Positions 42,939 to 53,326 are shown, numbered from the stretch's first letter. The stretch is 64,000 bases of DNA from an uncultured Bacteroidaceae bacterium (GCA_905234605.1 CAJOIE010000005.1:62001-126000), one strand, 5' to 3'. Translations and numbers: made by a program. The notes: generated by a model from the letters alone, not told the origin.

Positions 42939-44069
42939 TTGACCTTTACCCTCCACCATACAGACAGCCTGTCGGCAGCACGCGTAGGCACGCTACACAC
43001 CGACCACGGCGACATCAGGACACCCATCTTCATGCCCGTGGGCACCGTGGGCTCGGTGAAAGGTGTGCAGCTACGCGACCTCAAGGACGACATCAATGCC
43101 GAAATCATCCTTGGCAACACCTATCATCTCTACCTGCGTCCGGGCACAGATATACTCCGGCAGGCTGGCGGCCTGCACCGCTTTGGAGGCTTCGACCGCC
43201 CCATTCTCACCGACTCAGGTGGCTTTCAGGTGTTCTCACTCACCGGCATACGCAAGCTGCGCGAGGAAGGCTGTGAGTTCCGCTCACACATTGACGGATC
43301 CAAGCATTTCTTCTCACCAGAGCGTGTCATCGACATTGAGCGCAGCATAGGTGCCGACATCATGATGGCATTCGATGAGTGCCCGCCAGGCACAGCTCCC
43401 TACGACTATGCCCGACGCTCTCTGGAGCTCACCCACGGATGGCTCGACCGATGCATCAAGCGTTATAGCGAGACCGAACCTCTGTATGGTTACCACCAGA
43501 GCCTCTTTCCCATTGTGCAGGGATGCACTTATCCCGACCTGCGTCGCCACAGTGCCGAGTTCATGGCTGCCAAGGATGCCGAGGGCTATGCCATAGGCGG
43601 TCTTGCCGTGGGCGAGCCTGCCGAGGTCATGTATGAGATGATTGAACTGGTCAACAGCATACTGCCAGCCAATCGTCCGCGCTACCTCATGGGAGTTGGC
43701 ACACCTGTCAACATCCTTGAGGCCATAGAGCGCGGGGTGGACATGTTCGACTGCGTGATGCCTACACGCAACGGCCGCAACGCCATGCTCTTCACATGGC
43801 AGGGCACCATGAACATGCGCAACGCCAAGTGGGCCACCGACTTCACTCCCGTCGACCCGCAAGGCACGTCGTATGTCGACACCGCCTACACCCGCGCCTA
43901 CCTCCACCACCTCTACAAGGCTGGCGAGCTCCTGGCTCTACAAATAGGCACGCTCCACAACCTGGCCTTCTACCTCGACCTTGTCCGTCAGGCACGCGCA
44001 CACATTCTTGCCGGCGACTTCTGCCAGTGGAAACGGCAGGTGCTGCCCCAACTCTCATCACGCCTTTAG
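42939..44069 (+). CDS. tgt: tRNA-guanine transglycosylase
   Basis: 376 residues from a TTG start at 42939 (protein begins (M)TFTLHHTDS, as in relatives); longer readings start at or near the presumed transcription start. The enzyme exchanges guanine 34 for preQ1 in tRNAs for Asp, Asn, His and Tyr. Motifs: ILTDSGGFQVFSL with the catalytic Asp, GGLAVGEP, and FDCVMPTRNGRN with the nucleophile Asp. The usual C-terminal Zn ligands (CxCxxC) are missing: that segment reads PQGTSYVDTAYTRAYLHHL, whereas the later His in LHNLAFY is kept. The downstream LptF/G permease gene follows after 45 bases. Confidence 0.93.
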   Translation: MTFTLHHTDSLSAARVGTLHTDHGDIRTPIFMPVGTVGSVKGVQLRDLKDDINAEIILGNTYHLYLRPGTDILRQAGGLHRFGGFDRPILTDSGGFQVFSLTGIRKLREEGCEFRSHIDGSKHFFSPERVIDIERSIGADIMMAFDECPPGTAPYDYARRSLELTHGWLDRCIKRYSETEPLYGYHQSLFPIVQGCTYPDLRRHSAEFMAAKDAEGYAIGGLAVGEPAEVMYEMIELVNSILPANRPRYLMGVGTPVNILEAIERGVDMFDCVMPTRNGRNAMLFTWQGTMNMRNAKWATDFTPVDPQGTSYVDTAYTRAYLHHLYKAGELLALQIGTLHNLAFYLDLVRQARAHILAGDFCQWKRQVLPQLSSRL

Positions 44070-44114
44070 GGTGCGCCATGACCGCTACCCCTAAGCATTA
44101 AACCATCAACTTGT

Positions 44115-45233
44115 TTGAAGCTCATCACCTACATACGCCGCAACCTCTTCTCACGCCTGGACCGCTACGTCATAGCTAAGTTCCTGGGCACATACTTCTT
44201 CTCCATACTACTCATCATATCCATAGCCGTGGTGTTCGACTTCAGCGAGAACTCCGACAAGTTCACCATGAACCACGCTCCGGCCATGGGTCTTGTGCGC
44301 TACTACCTCAACTTCATTCCCTTCTACTCCAATCTCTTCTCCGCCCTCTTCGTCTTCATCTCGGTCATCTTCTTCACCTCCAAGCTGGCCGACGGCAGCG
44401 AAATAATAGCCATGATGTCCACGGGCATGAGCATAGGGCGCCTGCTGCGTCCCTACATGCTTGCCGCAGCCGTCATTGCAGCCCTCACCTTCGTGCTCGG
44501 CTCCGAAGTCATCCCGCGCGGTTCAGCCTCGCGCATCGACTTTGAGCTTCGCTACAAGAGTCGTCGCCACCCTCAAGTGGCCGAGCACATACAGCTTCAG
44601 GTGGACACGGGCATCATTGCCTACGTCGACCACTACGACAACCTCACCAAGAGCGGCTACCGCTTCTCTCTCGACCAGTTCGAGCGCAAGAGTCTGGTGA
44701 GCCACCTCACCGCCTCACGCATACAGTATGACACCCTGGCCGACGAGCGCTACCACTGGCGCCTATATGATGTACGCATCCGCCGGCTGCAAGGCCTGCG
44801 CGAACACATCACCCACGTGGCCACCCTCGACAGCGTCATTCACATGGAGCCACGCGACCTCATGCCCATGCACAACCAGCAGCAGGCACTCACCAACCGC
44901 GAGCTCCTCGACCACATCGACCGTCTGCGGTTGCGCGGTGCCGGCGGCGTGGCTATCTTCGAAGTGGAGTACCACAAACGCTTTGCCGACCCCTTTGCAG
45001 CTTTCATCCTTGCCACCATCGGCTTCCTCCTCTCCTTCCGCAAACGCAAGGGAGGCATGGGAGGCTCTCTGGGGCTCGGGCTGGCGCTCTCAGCCACATA
45101 CATCCTTTTCCAGACAGTGTCGTCCACCTTTGCCATCAACAGCAACTGGCCTCCGGCACTCGCGGCATGGCTGCCCAACCTCTCATTCACAGTCATTGCC
45201 ATAGCCATCTACCGCAAAGCCATCAAAGGATAG
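44115..45233 (+). CDS. LptF/LptG family permease
   Basis: 372 residues, start TTG at 44115 (no ATG nearby in frame). Six membrane segments as in LptF/G: three in the first ~120 residues (FLGTYFFSILLIISIAVVF...; FSALFVFISVIFF; MLAAAVIAALTFVLGSEV), a periplasmic beta-jellyroll (~125-270), and three at the end (FAAFILATIGFLLSF; GLGLALSATYILF; LPNLSFTVIAIAIY). It forms the inner-membrane part of the lipopolysaccharide export ABC complex with LptB. The tgt-lptF/G adjacency is common in Bacteroidetes. Which of LptF or LptG it is cannot be said. Confidence 0.9.
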   Translation: MKLITYIRRNLFSRLDRYVIAKFLGTYFFSILLIISIAVVFDFSENSDKFTMNHAPAMGLVRYYLNFIPFYSNLFSALFVFISVIFFTSKLADGSEIIAMMSTGMSIGRLLRPYMLAAAVIAALTFVLGSEVIPRGSASRIDFELRYKSRRHPQVAEHIQLQVDTGIIAYVDHYDNLTKSGYRFSLDQFERKSLVSHLTASRIQYDTLADERYHWRLYDVRIRRLQGLREHITHVATLDSVIHMEPRDLMPMHNQQQALTNRELLDHIDRLRLRGAGGVAIFEVEYHKRFADPFAAFILATIGFLLSFRKRKGGMGGSLGLGLALSATYILFQTVSSTFAINSNWPPALAAWLPNLSFTVIAIAIYRKAIKG

Positions 45234-45300
45234 GCCATCTGTCACCACCCCGATGAAACTGACGATAATACAATAACATAACCTAAACCCTCAGACACCA

Positions 45301-46734
<1,434 letters not shown>

Positions 46735-46828
46735 CAGGCCACGTGCCAGCCGCGCACAGGCCAGCCCGCTCGTGCCAGCCTGGATTTAGGCAGCAACCAC
46801 AGCCGCCACCGCCACCAACATGACAAGC

Positions 46829-46861
46829 AAGCCCCGCAACGGACTCACCGCTGCGGGGCTT
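46829..46861 (+). terminator. Hairpin after the DEAD-box helicase gene
   Basis: Perfect 10-bp inverted repeat AAGCCCCGCA (46829-46838) and TGCGGGGCTT (46852-46861), 95 bases past the helicase stop and before the convergent small gene. No long T-run follows, but the GC-rich stem and location favour a terminator. Confidence 0.65.
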
Positions 46862-46887
46862 CTGCATGTGCTTGAATATCACCCTGC

Positions 46888-47073
46888 CTACCTGCTCCAA
46901 TCATCGTCCCAGACATTGTAGCGGACATGGGTAGTGCCCTTGGTGCCGAAGACGCTGGGGTTGGTAGGAGTGTTGCCCACTACCACTTCAGGGTCGGAGT
47001 TAGAGAGCAACTGTGAGGTAGTCATGAGTGAGGTCACACGCAGTGCCGGAGCTATATAGTGTGTCTGTTTCAT
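46888..47073 (-). CDS. Small protein ending YNVWDDDWSR, paired with surface protein
   Basis: 61 residues from the ATG at 47073 (MKQTHYIAPALRVTSLMT); an in-frame upstream ATG adds five residues. It lies 42 bases downstream of the large surface protein gene on the same strand. The protein has a short N-terminus of the MKxxYxxPxLRVT type, then a Leu-Leu-Ser motif (SQLLSNS), a Thr/Pro/Gly-rich middle and the acidic-aromatic end YNVWDDDWSR. A second member with the same ends sits after the other surface protein (61761-61937). I recognise it as a common but uncharacterised type of Prevotella small protein. No function can be given. Confidence 0.7.
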   Translation of the reverse strand: MKQTHYIAPALRVTSLMTTSQLLSNSDPEVVVGNTPTNPSVFGTKGTTHVRYNVWDDDWSR

Positions 47074-47115
47074 TGTCATGTCGTACATTATAAGTTCTAC
47101 ATTTTTACATTCCAG

Positions 47116-50100
47116 TCAACGAACCACCACCTTTCGTCCACCAACGATGTTGATGCCCTTGCGCGGTGCCGTGAGGCGACGACCGCTGAGGTCGAAGATG
47201 GCCTCAGCTTCGGCGCGGCCTATGGTACGATTGGTCTGCACGCCAGTGGTGAGGTCGCGGAACACGAGGGTGATGTTCTTCACGTCAGCCGAGAGAGCCG
47301 TCTGCACGTCATCGTAGTCCAGATAAGCCTTGCCGGCACGGATGGTGCCTGCGCTGTTAGGCTGGAAGGTGTTTCCGGCGAGACCGTAGATGCTGTTGGC
47401 AGCAAAGTAGGACGAAACCAAAGCCGCCTTCAGCATGTTCGTGCCAAGCACGGCGGTGGCGTTAGTAGTGAGTATGTTCACCGTCTCTCCTGCCTGCGTC
47501 TCGCTGTAGAGCAGCACTCCCTGTCCGCCCTTGATGGCTGTGCTGAGACGGTCGAGAGCGATGGTGCCGTCGCTGCCGACCTCAGTCACCTGCCATGCAC
47601 TGTAGTCATTGCTTGCAGCAGAGAAGTCGAGAGGATAGGCAGAGCTCACCGTGGCATAGCCTGCACTGTTGAAGGTGACAGGCACCGTGTTGGCGTATGT
47701 AACTGTGATGCTCTTGAACCATACTGTCTTAATGGCATCGTCCACCGTTATCACAATGTCACCCTTGGCAACACCCGTGAATGTCACCGTCTGGTTATTG
47801 GCATTGGGCATGGTGAAGGTTGTGACATCGGAGCTGTTGACTACTGTTGTGAAATCCTCGCCGCCAACTGTCACAGCAAGTGTATTGGTGTTGCCATTAT
47901 TGGTGGACACGACCATTGACACTGCTGTTACTGTTGCTGTGTTAGGCGTGGAGATCGTGAATTCACCCTTGGCAGCACCAATTTGTATGCCACGCGCATT
48001 GCCGCTACTCTCGAAGCTACGTGTAGCTGTATCGGTTGAGCTCCATGTAAGGCCCGTGCCGGAGTAAGCAAAGTCATTATCTGTGAACGTCGTAGTGACA
48101 GCCGAACCAGCCACTGTCGTTGCCAATCCAGCCGGAGCTGTCACCGTGAAGACAAAGGTGTCGCTACCTGCGTTGTACATGCTATTGGCTGCTGTGCTGA
48201 CTGTGATGGTGGTCTCGCCTGCCGCCACGGGCGTAATCACCAGACCCTCCACGGTTGCAACAGCAAGATTGGAGCTGGCCAGGGTCACGTTGCCACTGAG
48301 AAAATCGCTCGTATCGAGTGTGTAGTCGGCACCATAGGTCTGCTCAACGTTGCTCACCATGATGGTCGGGTCTACCTTTGCGCCTACAACCGTGATGGTT
48401 ATCACCACATCCTCGGCAGCCTTATGGGTGCTGGTCTCAGCAGCAGAAGCTGTTATGACGATGACACCCGATGGTGTGGCATCGTCCAGAAGCAACTCGC
48501 CTGTTTCCGTGTCGAAGGTGAAGTTAACATCTTCCTCCAGTGTGGCAGAAGTTATGGCGTATGTCACTGTGCCATTAGTAGCTGTGGCTGTCAGAGTCAG
48601 CTCGGTTTCATTGTTGTTCACCACATCGAGTGTATATGCTGTAGTCGTTGTGATGGCGTTGGCAAACTTCACTTTCTTGTAGATTTGCACTGCGGCCTGA
48701 CTGGCTGAGGCATAACAGGCAAACAGGTTGCTGCCACTGTTATACTGCATTACGTTGTGGGTATACGTGCCTTGATAAACTATCGATGCATTACCGCCGG
48801 ATATTGATATGCTGGCCTTGGCATTATTATCCCTCGAAGCCAGTTTCATATAGTTGTTAGAGCTGGAGACTGACGCAAGATAGCTTGTTCCGCCATTCTG
48901 CTTGAAATAATAGTTAGGGTCAGCCTTCTCCAACACAAATGTGGAGAAACCTGTTGCTCCCTCTTTCACCTCGAAGGCATGGTCGCTGATGCTCACTTTA
49001 TAAGTTCCAAAGTTGTTTGTCTTGGCTGCACCAATTGCATTGCCTGCATCCTCGTTGACAAAGGTGATGACATCACCGGCAGCCAGCTGCGATGTGCTTG
49101 TCACCAACTCATAAGGTATCATCGGTGTGCTGTCGGTCACCTTGAGGTCATAGGTGGCGGATGAGGCTTCATACTCTGCCGTTCCGGCATAGGAGGCTCT
49201 GATGATAGTAGAGCCTTTGCCGACCAGTGTCACAACGCCTGCCGAGGTAATGGTGGCTACCTTCTCATTGCTGGAGGTCCATGCCACGGTTGCTCCGTCC
49301 ACAGGGCTTGCATTATATGTCACGGCTGCCGCCATGGTGCCTGCCGCGGTGCCTGAGTAGAGGTCTGTGTTGCTCAGGCTTGCATCGCTGATGGCCGTGG
49401 CTGTGGTCTTCTTGGTCACAGTGACAGTCACCACGTCCGAGGCATCCTTGTATGTGGCACTACCCGTCACGGACACGGTCACAGTATACTCACCTTCCTG
49501 GTCGGCACGGATTTCACCCACAGCAGCATCGGAGGTGTTGTCAACAAACAGATGGTCCTCATCGCTACTCTCAAATGCTATGTCACCATCTGAGTCGGTA
49601 GTGACGGTGATGGCACCGTCCTCATTCACCGTCAGCGCAAGTGCTTTTGTCGAGAGTGAGAAGGTTGGTGTGGTGCGGTCATCGTAGGTGTATGTAACGG
49701 AAGCCACATCGCTGTTCACCCCGTTTTTTATAGTGATAGCCTTGACGGTGGTGGTAGATGTGGGTATGGTTATCGTCTGGCTGTTGCTGTCTACGGCCGT
49801 GCCGCTGACAAGCGGGTCACTACCGTCTGTGGTGTACTTTATCGTAGTGCCCTCAGGGCTGGATATAGTGACATCGAAAGAAGTGTCGAAAGATGTGGCT
49901 GCGACGCTGAATGAAGGAGCTGAAGGCTTGAGCAGTGTATATGAGGCCGATGCCACGGTGCTACTTACACCGTCCTTCACGGCAATAGCCTTGATTGTAG
50001 TGGCCTCCGTAATGGTGATGGCACAGACATACTCGGTGTCTTCGTCGGTCGGATCGGCGGGGGCGGCTCCCATGGTGTAGTATATGGTGGCACCATCCTC

Positions 50101-50118
50101 AGCACTGAGAGAGACCAT
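47116..50118 (-). CDS. Large multidomain surface protein, main part (frameshifted from its signal peptide)
   Basis: 1000 residues from the first ATG in this frame (50118), but open upstream to the G7 tract at 50158-50164. Two to three chitobiase/hexosaminidase C-terminal-like (CHB_HEX) repeats come first (SAEDGATIYYTMG; SSPEGTTIKYTTDGSDP), then Ig-like/Big2 repeats (VAWTSSNEKVATITSAGVVTLVGKGSTIIRASYAG), an Asn/Ser-rich beta domain, further Ig-like parts and a C-terminus AIFDLSGRRLTAPRKGINIVGGRKVVVR, which looks like a Bacteroidetes secretion/anchoring end. One extra C in the tract would join it to the upstream signal-peptide ORF. As the DNA stands, no secreted product should form. Confidence 0.75.
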   Translation of the reverse strand: MVSLSAEDGATIYYTMGAAPADPTDEDTEYVCAITITEATTIKAIAVKDGVSSTVASASYTLLKPSAPSFSVAATSFDTSFDVTISSPEGTTIKYTTDGSDPLVSGTAVDSNSQTITIPTSTTTVKAITIKNGVNSDVASVTYTYDDRTTPTFSLSTKALALTVNEDGAITVTTDSDGDIAFESSDEDHLFVDNTSDAAVGEIRADQEGEYTVTVSVTGSATYKDASDVVTVTVTKKTTATAISDASLSNTDLYSGTAAGTMAAAVTYNASPVDGATVAWTSSNEKVATITSAGVVTLVGKGSTIIRASYAGTAEYEASSATYDLKVTDSTPMIPYELVTSTSQLAAGDVITFVNEDAGNAIGAAKTNNFGTYKVSISDHAFEVKEGATGFSTFVLEKADPNYYFKQNGGTSYLASVSSSNNYMKLASRDNNAKASISISGGNASIVYQGTYTHNVMQYNSGSNLFACYASASQAAVQIYKKVKFANAITTTTAYTLDVVNNNETELTLTATATNGTVTYAITSATLEEDVNFTFDTETGELLLDDATPSGVIVITASAAETSTHKAAEDVVITITVVGAKVDPTIMVSNVEQTYGADYTLDTSDFLSGNVTLASSNLAVATVEGLVITPVAAGETTITVSTAANSMYNAGSDTFVFTVTAPAGLATTVAGSAVTTTFTDNDFAYSGTGLTWSSTDTATRSFESSGNARGIQIGAAKGEFTISTPNTATVTAVSMVVSTNNGNTNTLAVTVGGEDFTTVVNSSDVTTFTMPNANNQTVTFTGVAKGDIVITVDDAIKTVWFKSITVTYANTVPVTFNSAGYATVSSAYPLDFSAASNDYSAWQVTEVGSDGTIALDRLSTAIKGGQGVLLYSETQAGETVNILTTNATAVLGTNMLKAALVSSYFAANSIYGLAGNTFQPNSAGTIRAGKAYLDYDDVQTALSADVKNITLVFRDLTTGVQTNRTIGRAEAEAIFDLSGRRLTAPRKGINIVGGRKVVVR

Positions 50119-50129
50119 ATTTCCCTTTT

Positions 50130-50654
50130 CTATCTCACCTGCGGCAGGTGAGAAAATGGGGGGGTAGTTGGAGTGGTATAGGTGATTGTTACTTGAGAAA
50201 CGCCACTTCCCTTGTTGCTTGAAGCACCTTTACATTGTATCTTAATATATCCCGTTGTGCTGCCTGTAGGATTCGTGGGAGATTTAATTGTATAGTCCGT
50301 TAGAGCGGTATTAGACGGAGCTACAGTTCCTAATACAGTCTCATCACCAGTGCTTGCATCATACCAGGAAACAGTAATTAAGGCTTGGTCATTCGATGGG
50401 CCGTTATATTTACGAGCTTTAATTTTAATAGTAGTAAAGCCTGCTTGCGAAAAAGATGACGTTTGAATGTAGCTCGATGATGATGTAAGCTGAATGTAGG
50501 AAGTTCCACTTCCACTGCCAGTCCAACCTGTGGGTAGAGAGCTGGTAGCGAGCGTATTGTAAGTAGTTCCACTTACAACGTCAGCCCACAAATTACTTTT
50601 TCCCACTATGAACAAGCATAGCAGGAGCCATGTTTTTAGCAAATGCTCTTTCAT
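50130..50654 (-). CDS. N-terminal part of the surface protein with signal peptide
   Basis: 174 residues: signal peptide (TWLLLCLFIVGKSNLWA), then a beta-rich Ser/Thr/Tyr domain (TTYNTLATSSLPTGWTGSGSG ... IKARKYNGPSNDQALITVSWYDA) with carbohydrate-binding-like character. After ITYTTPTTPP the frame changes at a run of seven C (minus strand), giving FSHLPQVR and a TAG. The next ORF would follow directly if the tract had eight C. The start codon at 50654 lies 45 bases downstream of a TACCTTTG element. Confidence 0.75.
   Translation of the reverse strand: MKEHLLKTWLLLCLFIVGKSNLWADVVSGTTYNTLATSSLPTGWTGSGSGTSYIQLTSSSSYIQTSSFSQAGFTTIKIKARKYNGPSNDQALITVSWYDASTGDETVLGTVAPSNTALTDYTIKSPTNPTGSTTGYIKIQCKGASSNKGSGVSQVTITYTTPTTPPFSHLPQVR
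50158..50164. repeat. G7/C7 homopolymer at the frameshift
   Basis: Seven consecutive G on the plus strand (C on the coding strand) at the exact junction of the two surface protein ORFs. Gain of one base restores the reading frame. Such tracts are prone both to slipped-strand changes and to sequencing error. Confidence 0.85.
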
Positions 50655-50698
50655 GATTTGTGAATAAGTAAGATTAAGTATAGTCTATTACGTGCACG

Positions 50699-50706
50699 CA
50701 AAGGTA
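50699..50706 (-). promoter_or_regulatory. -7 element for the surface protein gene
   Basis: TACCTTTG on the minus strand, 45 bases upstream of the ATG at 50654. The -33 region is a poor match. Confidence 0.55.
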
Positions 50707-50770
50707 ATCCATCGACCCGACATTTTGAACCGCACGCAGCAGACACACACACACTTTTGACATACGTCAA

Positions 50771-50855
50771 GACCCTGCACCGTCAACCCGACTCACCCTG
50801 TTGGGTAGCCGCAGGTACACCTGCACCGTGCCGGGCATCACCCTGCATGGTGTAT
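50771..50855. repeat. ACCCTGCAYGGT repeat cluster
   Basis: Units ACCCTGCACCGT (50772-50783), CACCCTGTTGGGT (from 50793), CTGCACCGT (50821-50829) and CACCCTGCATGGTGT (50839-50853). More degenerate than the other blocks and without a long hairpin. It lies about 100 bases past the uvrD stop (minus strand). Confidence 0.7.
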
Positions 50856-50959
50856 AGATAGACATCTGCCCGAGGCAAGAGTCCCAAGTTAGCAGCCAGC
50901 GCGCAAATGGTTAGCAGCGGGGCGACAGGTCGGTCGCCCTGTCCACCTGCCAGGCACAG

Positions 50960-53326
50960 TCACAGCTCCTTCACCACGGTGTACTTGGCGAAGCGCAGGA
51001 GCAGCTGTTTCCGCCCTACGGGGTCGAAGTCGATGGTGGCCTTGGCATCGATGCCGGTACCTGTCACGGCGGTGACCACGCCACGACCAAAACGGCTATG
51101 GTCGATGACGGTGCCAACGCGGAGGGGCTCGTTGCTGGCAGCTGCAACTTCTCCCCAGGTCTCTCTCCCGCTGGGGAGGGGAGTAGGAACGTGGCCACGG
51201 TGCAATGGTGCCTCTGCCGGTCTTGCTCCAGAGGCCGCGCTATATGCTGCCCCCTGCCAGCGACGGGGTGTGCGCCCCGCCCCCACGGGAGAGCCCTCTC
51301 CCGTGGGGGTGAGCCCGCTAAGGGAATGGCTGGTGGCGGGGCGGTTTCGCTCCACCAGCTCGGGGGCTATCTCGCTGAGGAAGGAGCTGGGGTCTCTGAA
51401 CTCGGGGCGGCCATAGCGGTAGCGCGTGTGTGCACAGGTGAGGTAGCAACGCTCCTCGGCGCGTGTGATGGCAACGTAGCAGAGACGACGTTCCTCCTCG
51501 AGCTCACGTCGCGAGCCCATGGCCTGCTGGTTGGGGAAGAGGCCCTCTTCCATGCCGACGACATAAACGATTCGGAACTCAAGACCCTTGGCCGAGTGTA
51601 TTGTCATCAGCGAGACCTTCTCCCCCTCGTCGTCGCTCTCGGCGGTCTCGCTGAGGAGCGACACCTCGTTCAGGTAGGAGGCAAGTGAAGGCACACCTTC
51701 GCTGGAGAGGCCCGGGGAGGGTGCCGGGGTGTTGTCCACCCACTGCTGCATGCCGTCGAGCAGTTCTTGCAGTATCTCGCGTGCAGCAACGTCGTCGGGG
51801 TCGTTGTGGGCGGCGAGTGCTGCCACTATGCCCGACGTGGTGGCTATGTGGCGGCCGAGGGTGGCAGCATCCTGCTCGCCGGACAGGCGGGCATAGTCGT
51901 CGATGAGTGCCACGAAGGCAGCAAGCTTAGCCTGGGTGCCACGGTTCACAGCTGTGTCGTAGGCCTCAGGCTGCTGCATCACCTGCCAGAGGCTCACGCC
52001 ATGGAGGCGGGCTGCATCGGAGAGACGCTGCAGTGTTGTGTCGCCGATGCCACGGGCAGGATAGTTCACCACGCGGCGCAGTGCCTCCTCGTCGCGCGGG
52101 TTGACGGCGAGGCGGAAGTAGGCTATCATGTCCTTCACCTCCTTGCGCTGATAGAAGGAAAGGCCGCCATAGATGCGGTAGGGCACCTCGTGCTTGCGCA
52201 GTGCCTCTTCGAGAGTGCGGCTCTGCGCATTGGTGCGATAGAGCACGGCCATGTCGTTCCACTCCATACGGTCGTCGCGGTGGTGGCGTATGATGTTCTT
52301 CACCACGGCATTGGCCTCCTCGATGTCGGTGAGGAACTCGCTGATGCGCACCTTGGCACCCTCGGCCTTGGTGGAATAGACATCCTTGTGTATCTGTCCC
52401 TGGTTGTGGCTGATGAGGCTGTTGGCAGCCGCCACTATGCGCTGCGTGGAGCGGTAGTTGTGCTCCAGTTTGAAGAGACGGGTCCCCTCGTATGTGCGCT
52501 GGAACGAGAGTATGTTGTCGATGTCGGCACCACGGAAGGAGTATATACTCTGCGCATCGTCGCCAACGACACAGAGGCGACGCTGCTCGCGCGTGAGCTG
52601 CCAGACGATGGCGTGCTGGGCATAGTTGGTGTCCTGATACTCATCGACGAGGACATAGCGGAAGCCGTTGGCATATCGTTGCAGCACCTCAGCGTGCTGA
52701 TTGAAGAGGAGGTAGGTGTTGAGCAGCAGGTCGTCGAAGTCCATGGCACCGGCCTGCAGCAGCCGCTGCTGATAGCGCTCATAAATCTGCCCTGTGGCTG
52801 GCCGCTGTGCATCCGCATCGGCGCGGGCTATGTCGGCCGACGCGCGGTATGCCGGCGGGAGCATCAGCCGGTTCTTGGCTGCCGAGATGGCTGCCGCCAC
52901 CGACGAAGGCTTGTAGACCTTGTCGTCGAGATGCATCTCGCGCACTATGGTCTTTATGAGCGAGCGGCTGTCGGCAGAGTCGTAGATGGTGAACGACGAC
53001 GGGTAGCCTATATGCTGTGCCTCACGGCGCAGTATGCGTGCAAAGACGCTGTGGAAGGTGCCCATCCACAGACGTGCAGCGGCCTCACCACCCACCAGCG
53101 CGGCTATGCGCTGCTGCATCTCGGCCGCAGCCTTGTTGGTGAATGTGAGAGCCAGAATGCTCCACGGCTGATAGCCATGCTGGAGGAGGTAGGCAATCTT
53201 GTGGGTGAGCACACGTGTCTTGCCGGAGCCGGCTCCGGCAATGACCAACGACGGTCCCTCGCAATAGGTGACAGCCGCCTGCTGGGCCTCGTTGAGCGAA
53301 GCGAGTATGGGGTCAGAAGAAGACAT
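50960..53326 (-). CDS. uvrD: UvrD/PcrA-type superfamily 1 DNA helicase
   Basis: 788 residues from the ATG at 53326 (MSSSDPILASLNEAQQAAV), overlapping the previous gene by 14 bases; an ATG at 53341 is possible. Walker A GAGSGKT, motif Ia TFTNKAA, II DEYQDT, III GDDAQSIYSFRGA, IV HNYRSTQ, V TIHSAKGLEF, VI VAITRAEERCYL are all present. It unwinds DNA 3' to 5' in nucleotide-excision and mismatch repair or removal of RecA. Around residues 660-730 a low-complexity linker is encoded by a region with a 14-bp palindrome (51280-51309) and looks inserted. The C-terminus (HSRFGRGVVTAVTG... ) is a Tudor-like domain as in PcrA. Confidence 0.95.
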   Translation of the reverse strand: MSSSDPILASLNEAQQAAVTYCEGPSLVIAGAGSGKTRVLTHKIAYLLQHGYQPWSILALTFTNKAAAEMQQRIAALVGGEAAARLWMGTFHSVFARILRREAQHIGYPSSFTIYDSADSRSLIKTIVREMHLDDKVYKPSSVAAAISAAKNRLMLPPAYRASADIARADADAQRPATGQIYERYQQRLLQAGAMDFDDLLLNTYLLFNQHAEVLQRYANGFRYVLVDEYQDTNYAQHAIVWQLTREQRRLCVVGDDAQSIYSFRGADIDNILSFQRTYEGTRLFKLEHNYRSTQRIVAAANSLISHNQGQIHKDVYSTKAEGAKVRISEFLTDIEEANAVVKNIIRHHRDDRMEWNDMAVLYRTNAQSRTLEEALRKHEVPYRIYGGLSFYQRKEVKDMIAYFRLAVNPRDEEALRRVVNYPARGIGDTTLQRLSDAARLHGVSLWQVMQQPEAYDTAVNRGTQAKLAAFVALIDDYARLSGEQDAATLGRHIATTSGIVAALAAHNDPDDVAAREILQELLDGMQQWVDNTPAPSPGLSSEGVPSLASYLNEVSLLSETAESDDEGEKVSLMTIHSAKGLEFRIVYVVGMEEGLFPNQQAMGSRRELEEERRLCYVAITRAEERCYLTCAHTRYRYGRPEFRDPSSFLSEIAPELVERNRPATSHSLSGLTPTGEGSPVGAGRTPRRWQGAAYSAASGARPAEAPLHRGHVPTPLPSGRETWGEVAAASNEPLRVGTVIDHSRFGRGVVTAVTGTGIDAKATIDFDPVGRKQLLLRFAKYTVVKEL
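51280..51309. repeat. Palindromic element in the uvrD linker
   Basis: Arms CCCCCACGGGAGAG (51280-51293) and CTCTCCCGTGGGGG (51296-51309) are perfectly complementary with a two-base spacer, inside coding sequence. A related GCTGGGGAGGGGAG element lies about 110 bases away (51170-51183). They encode Pro/Gly/Ser-rich linker residues. Confidence 0.8.

Larger units (their letters stand above)
50655..50959. other. Intergenic region with promoter and repeats (305 bases)
   Basis: Between the surface protein start and the 3' end of uvrD. It contains a minus-strand -7 element (50699-50706) and a repeat cluster (50771-50855). The remainder has low complexity (e.g. an ACACAC run near 50745) and no further recognised feature. 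Confidence 0.6.
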
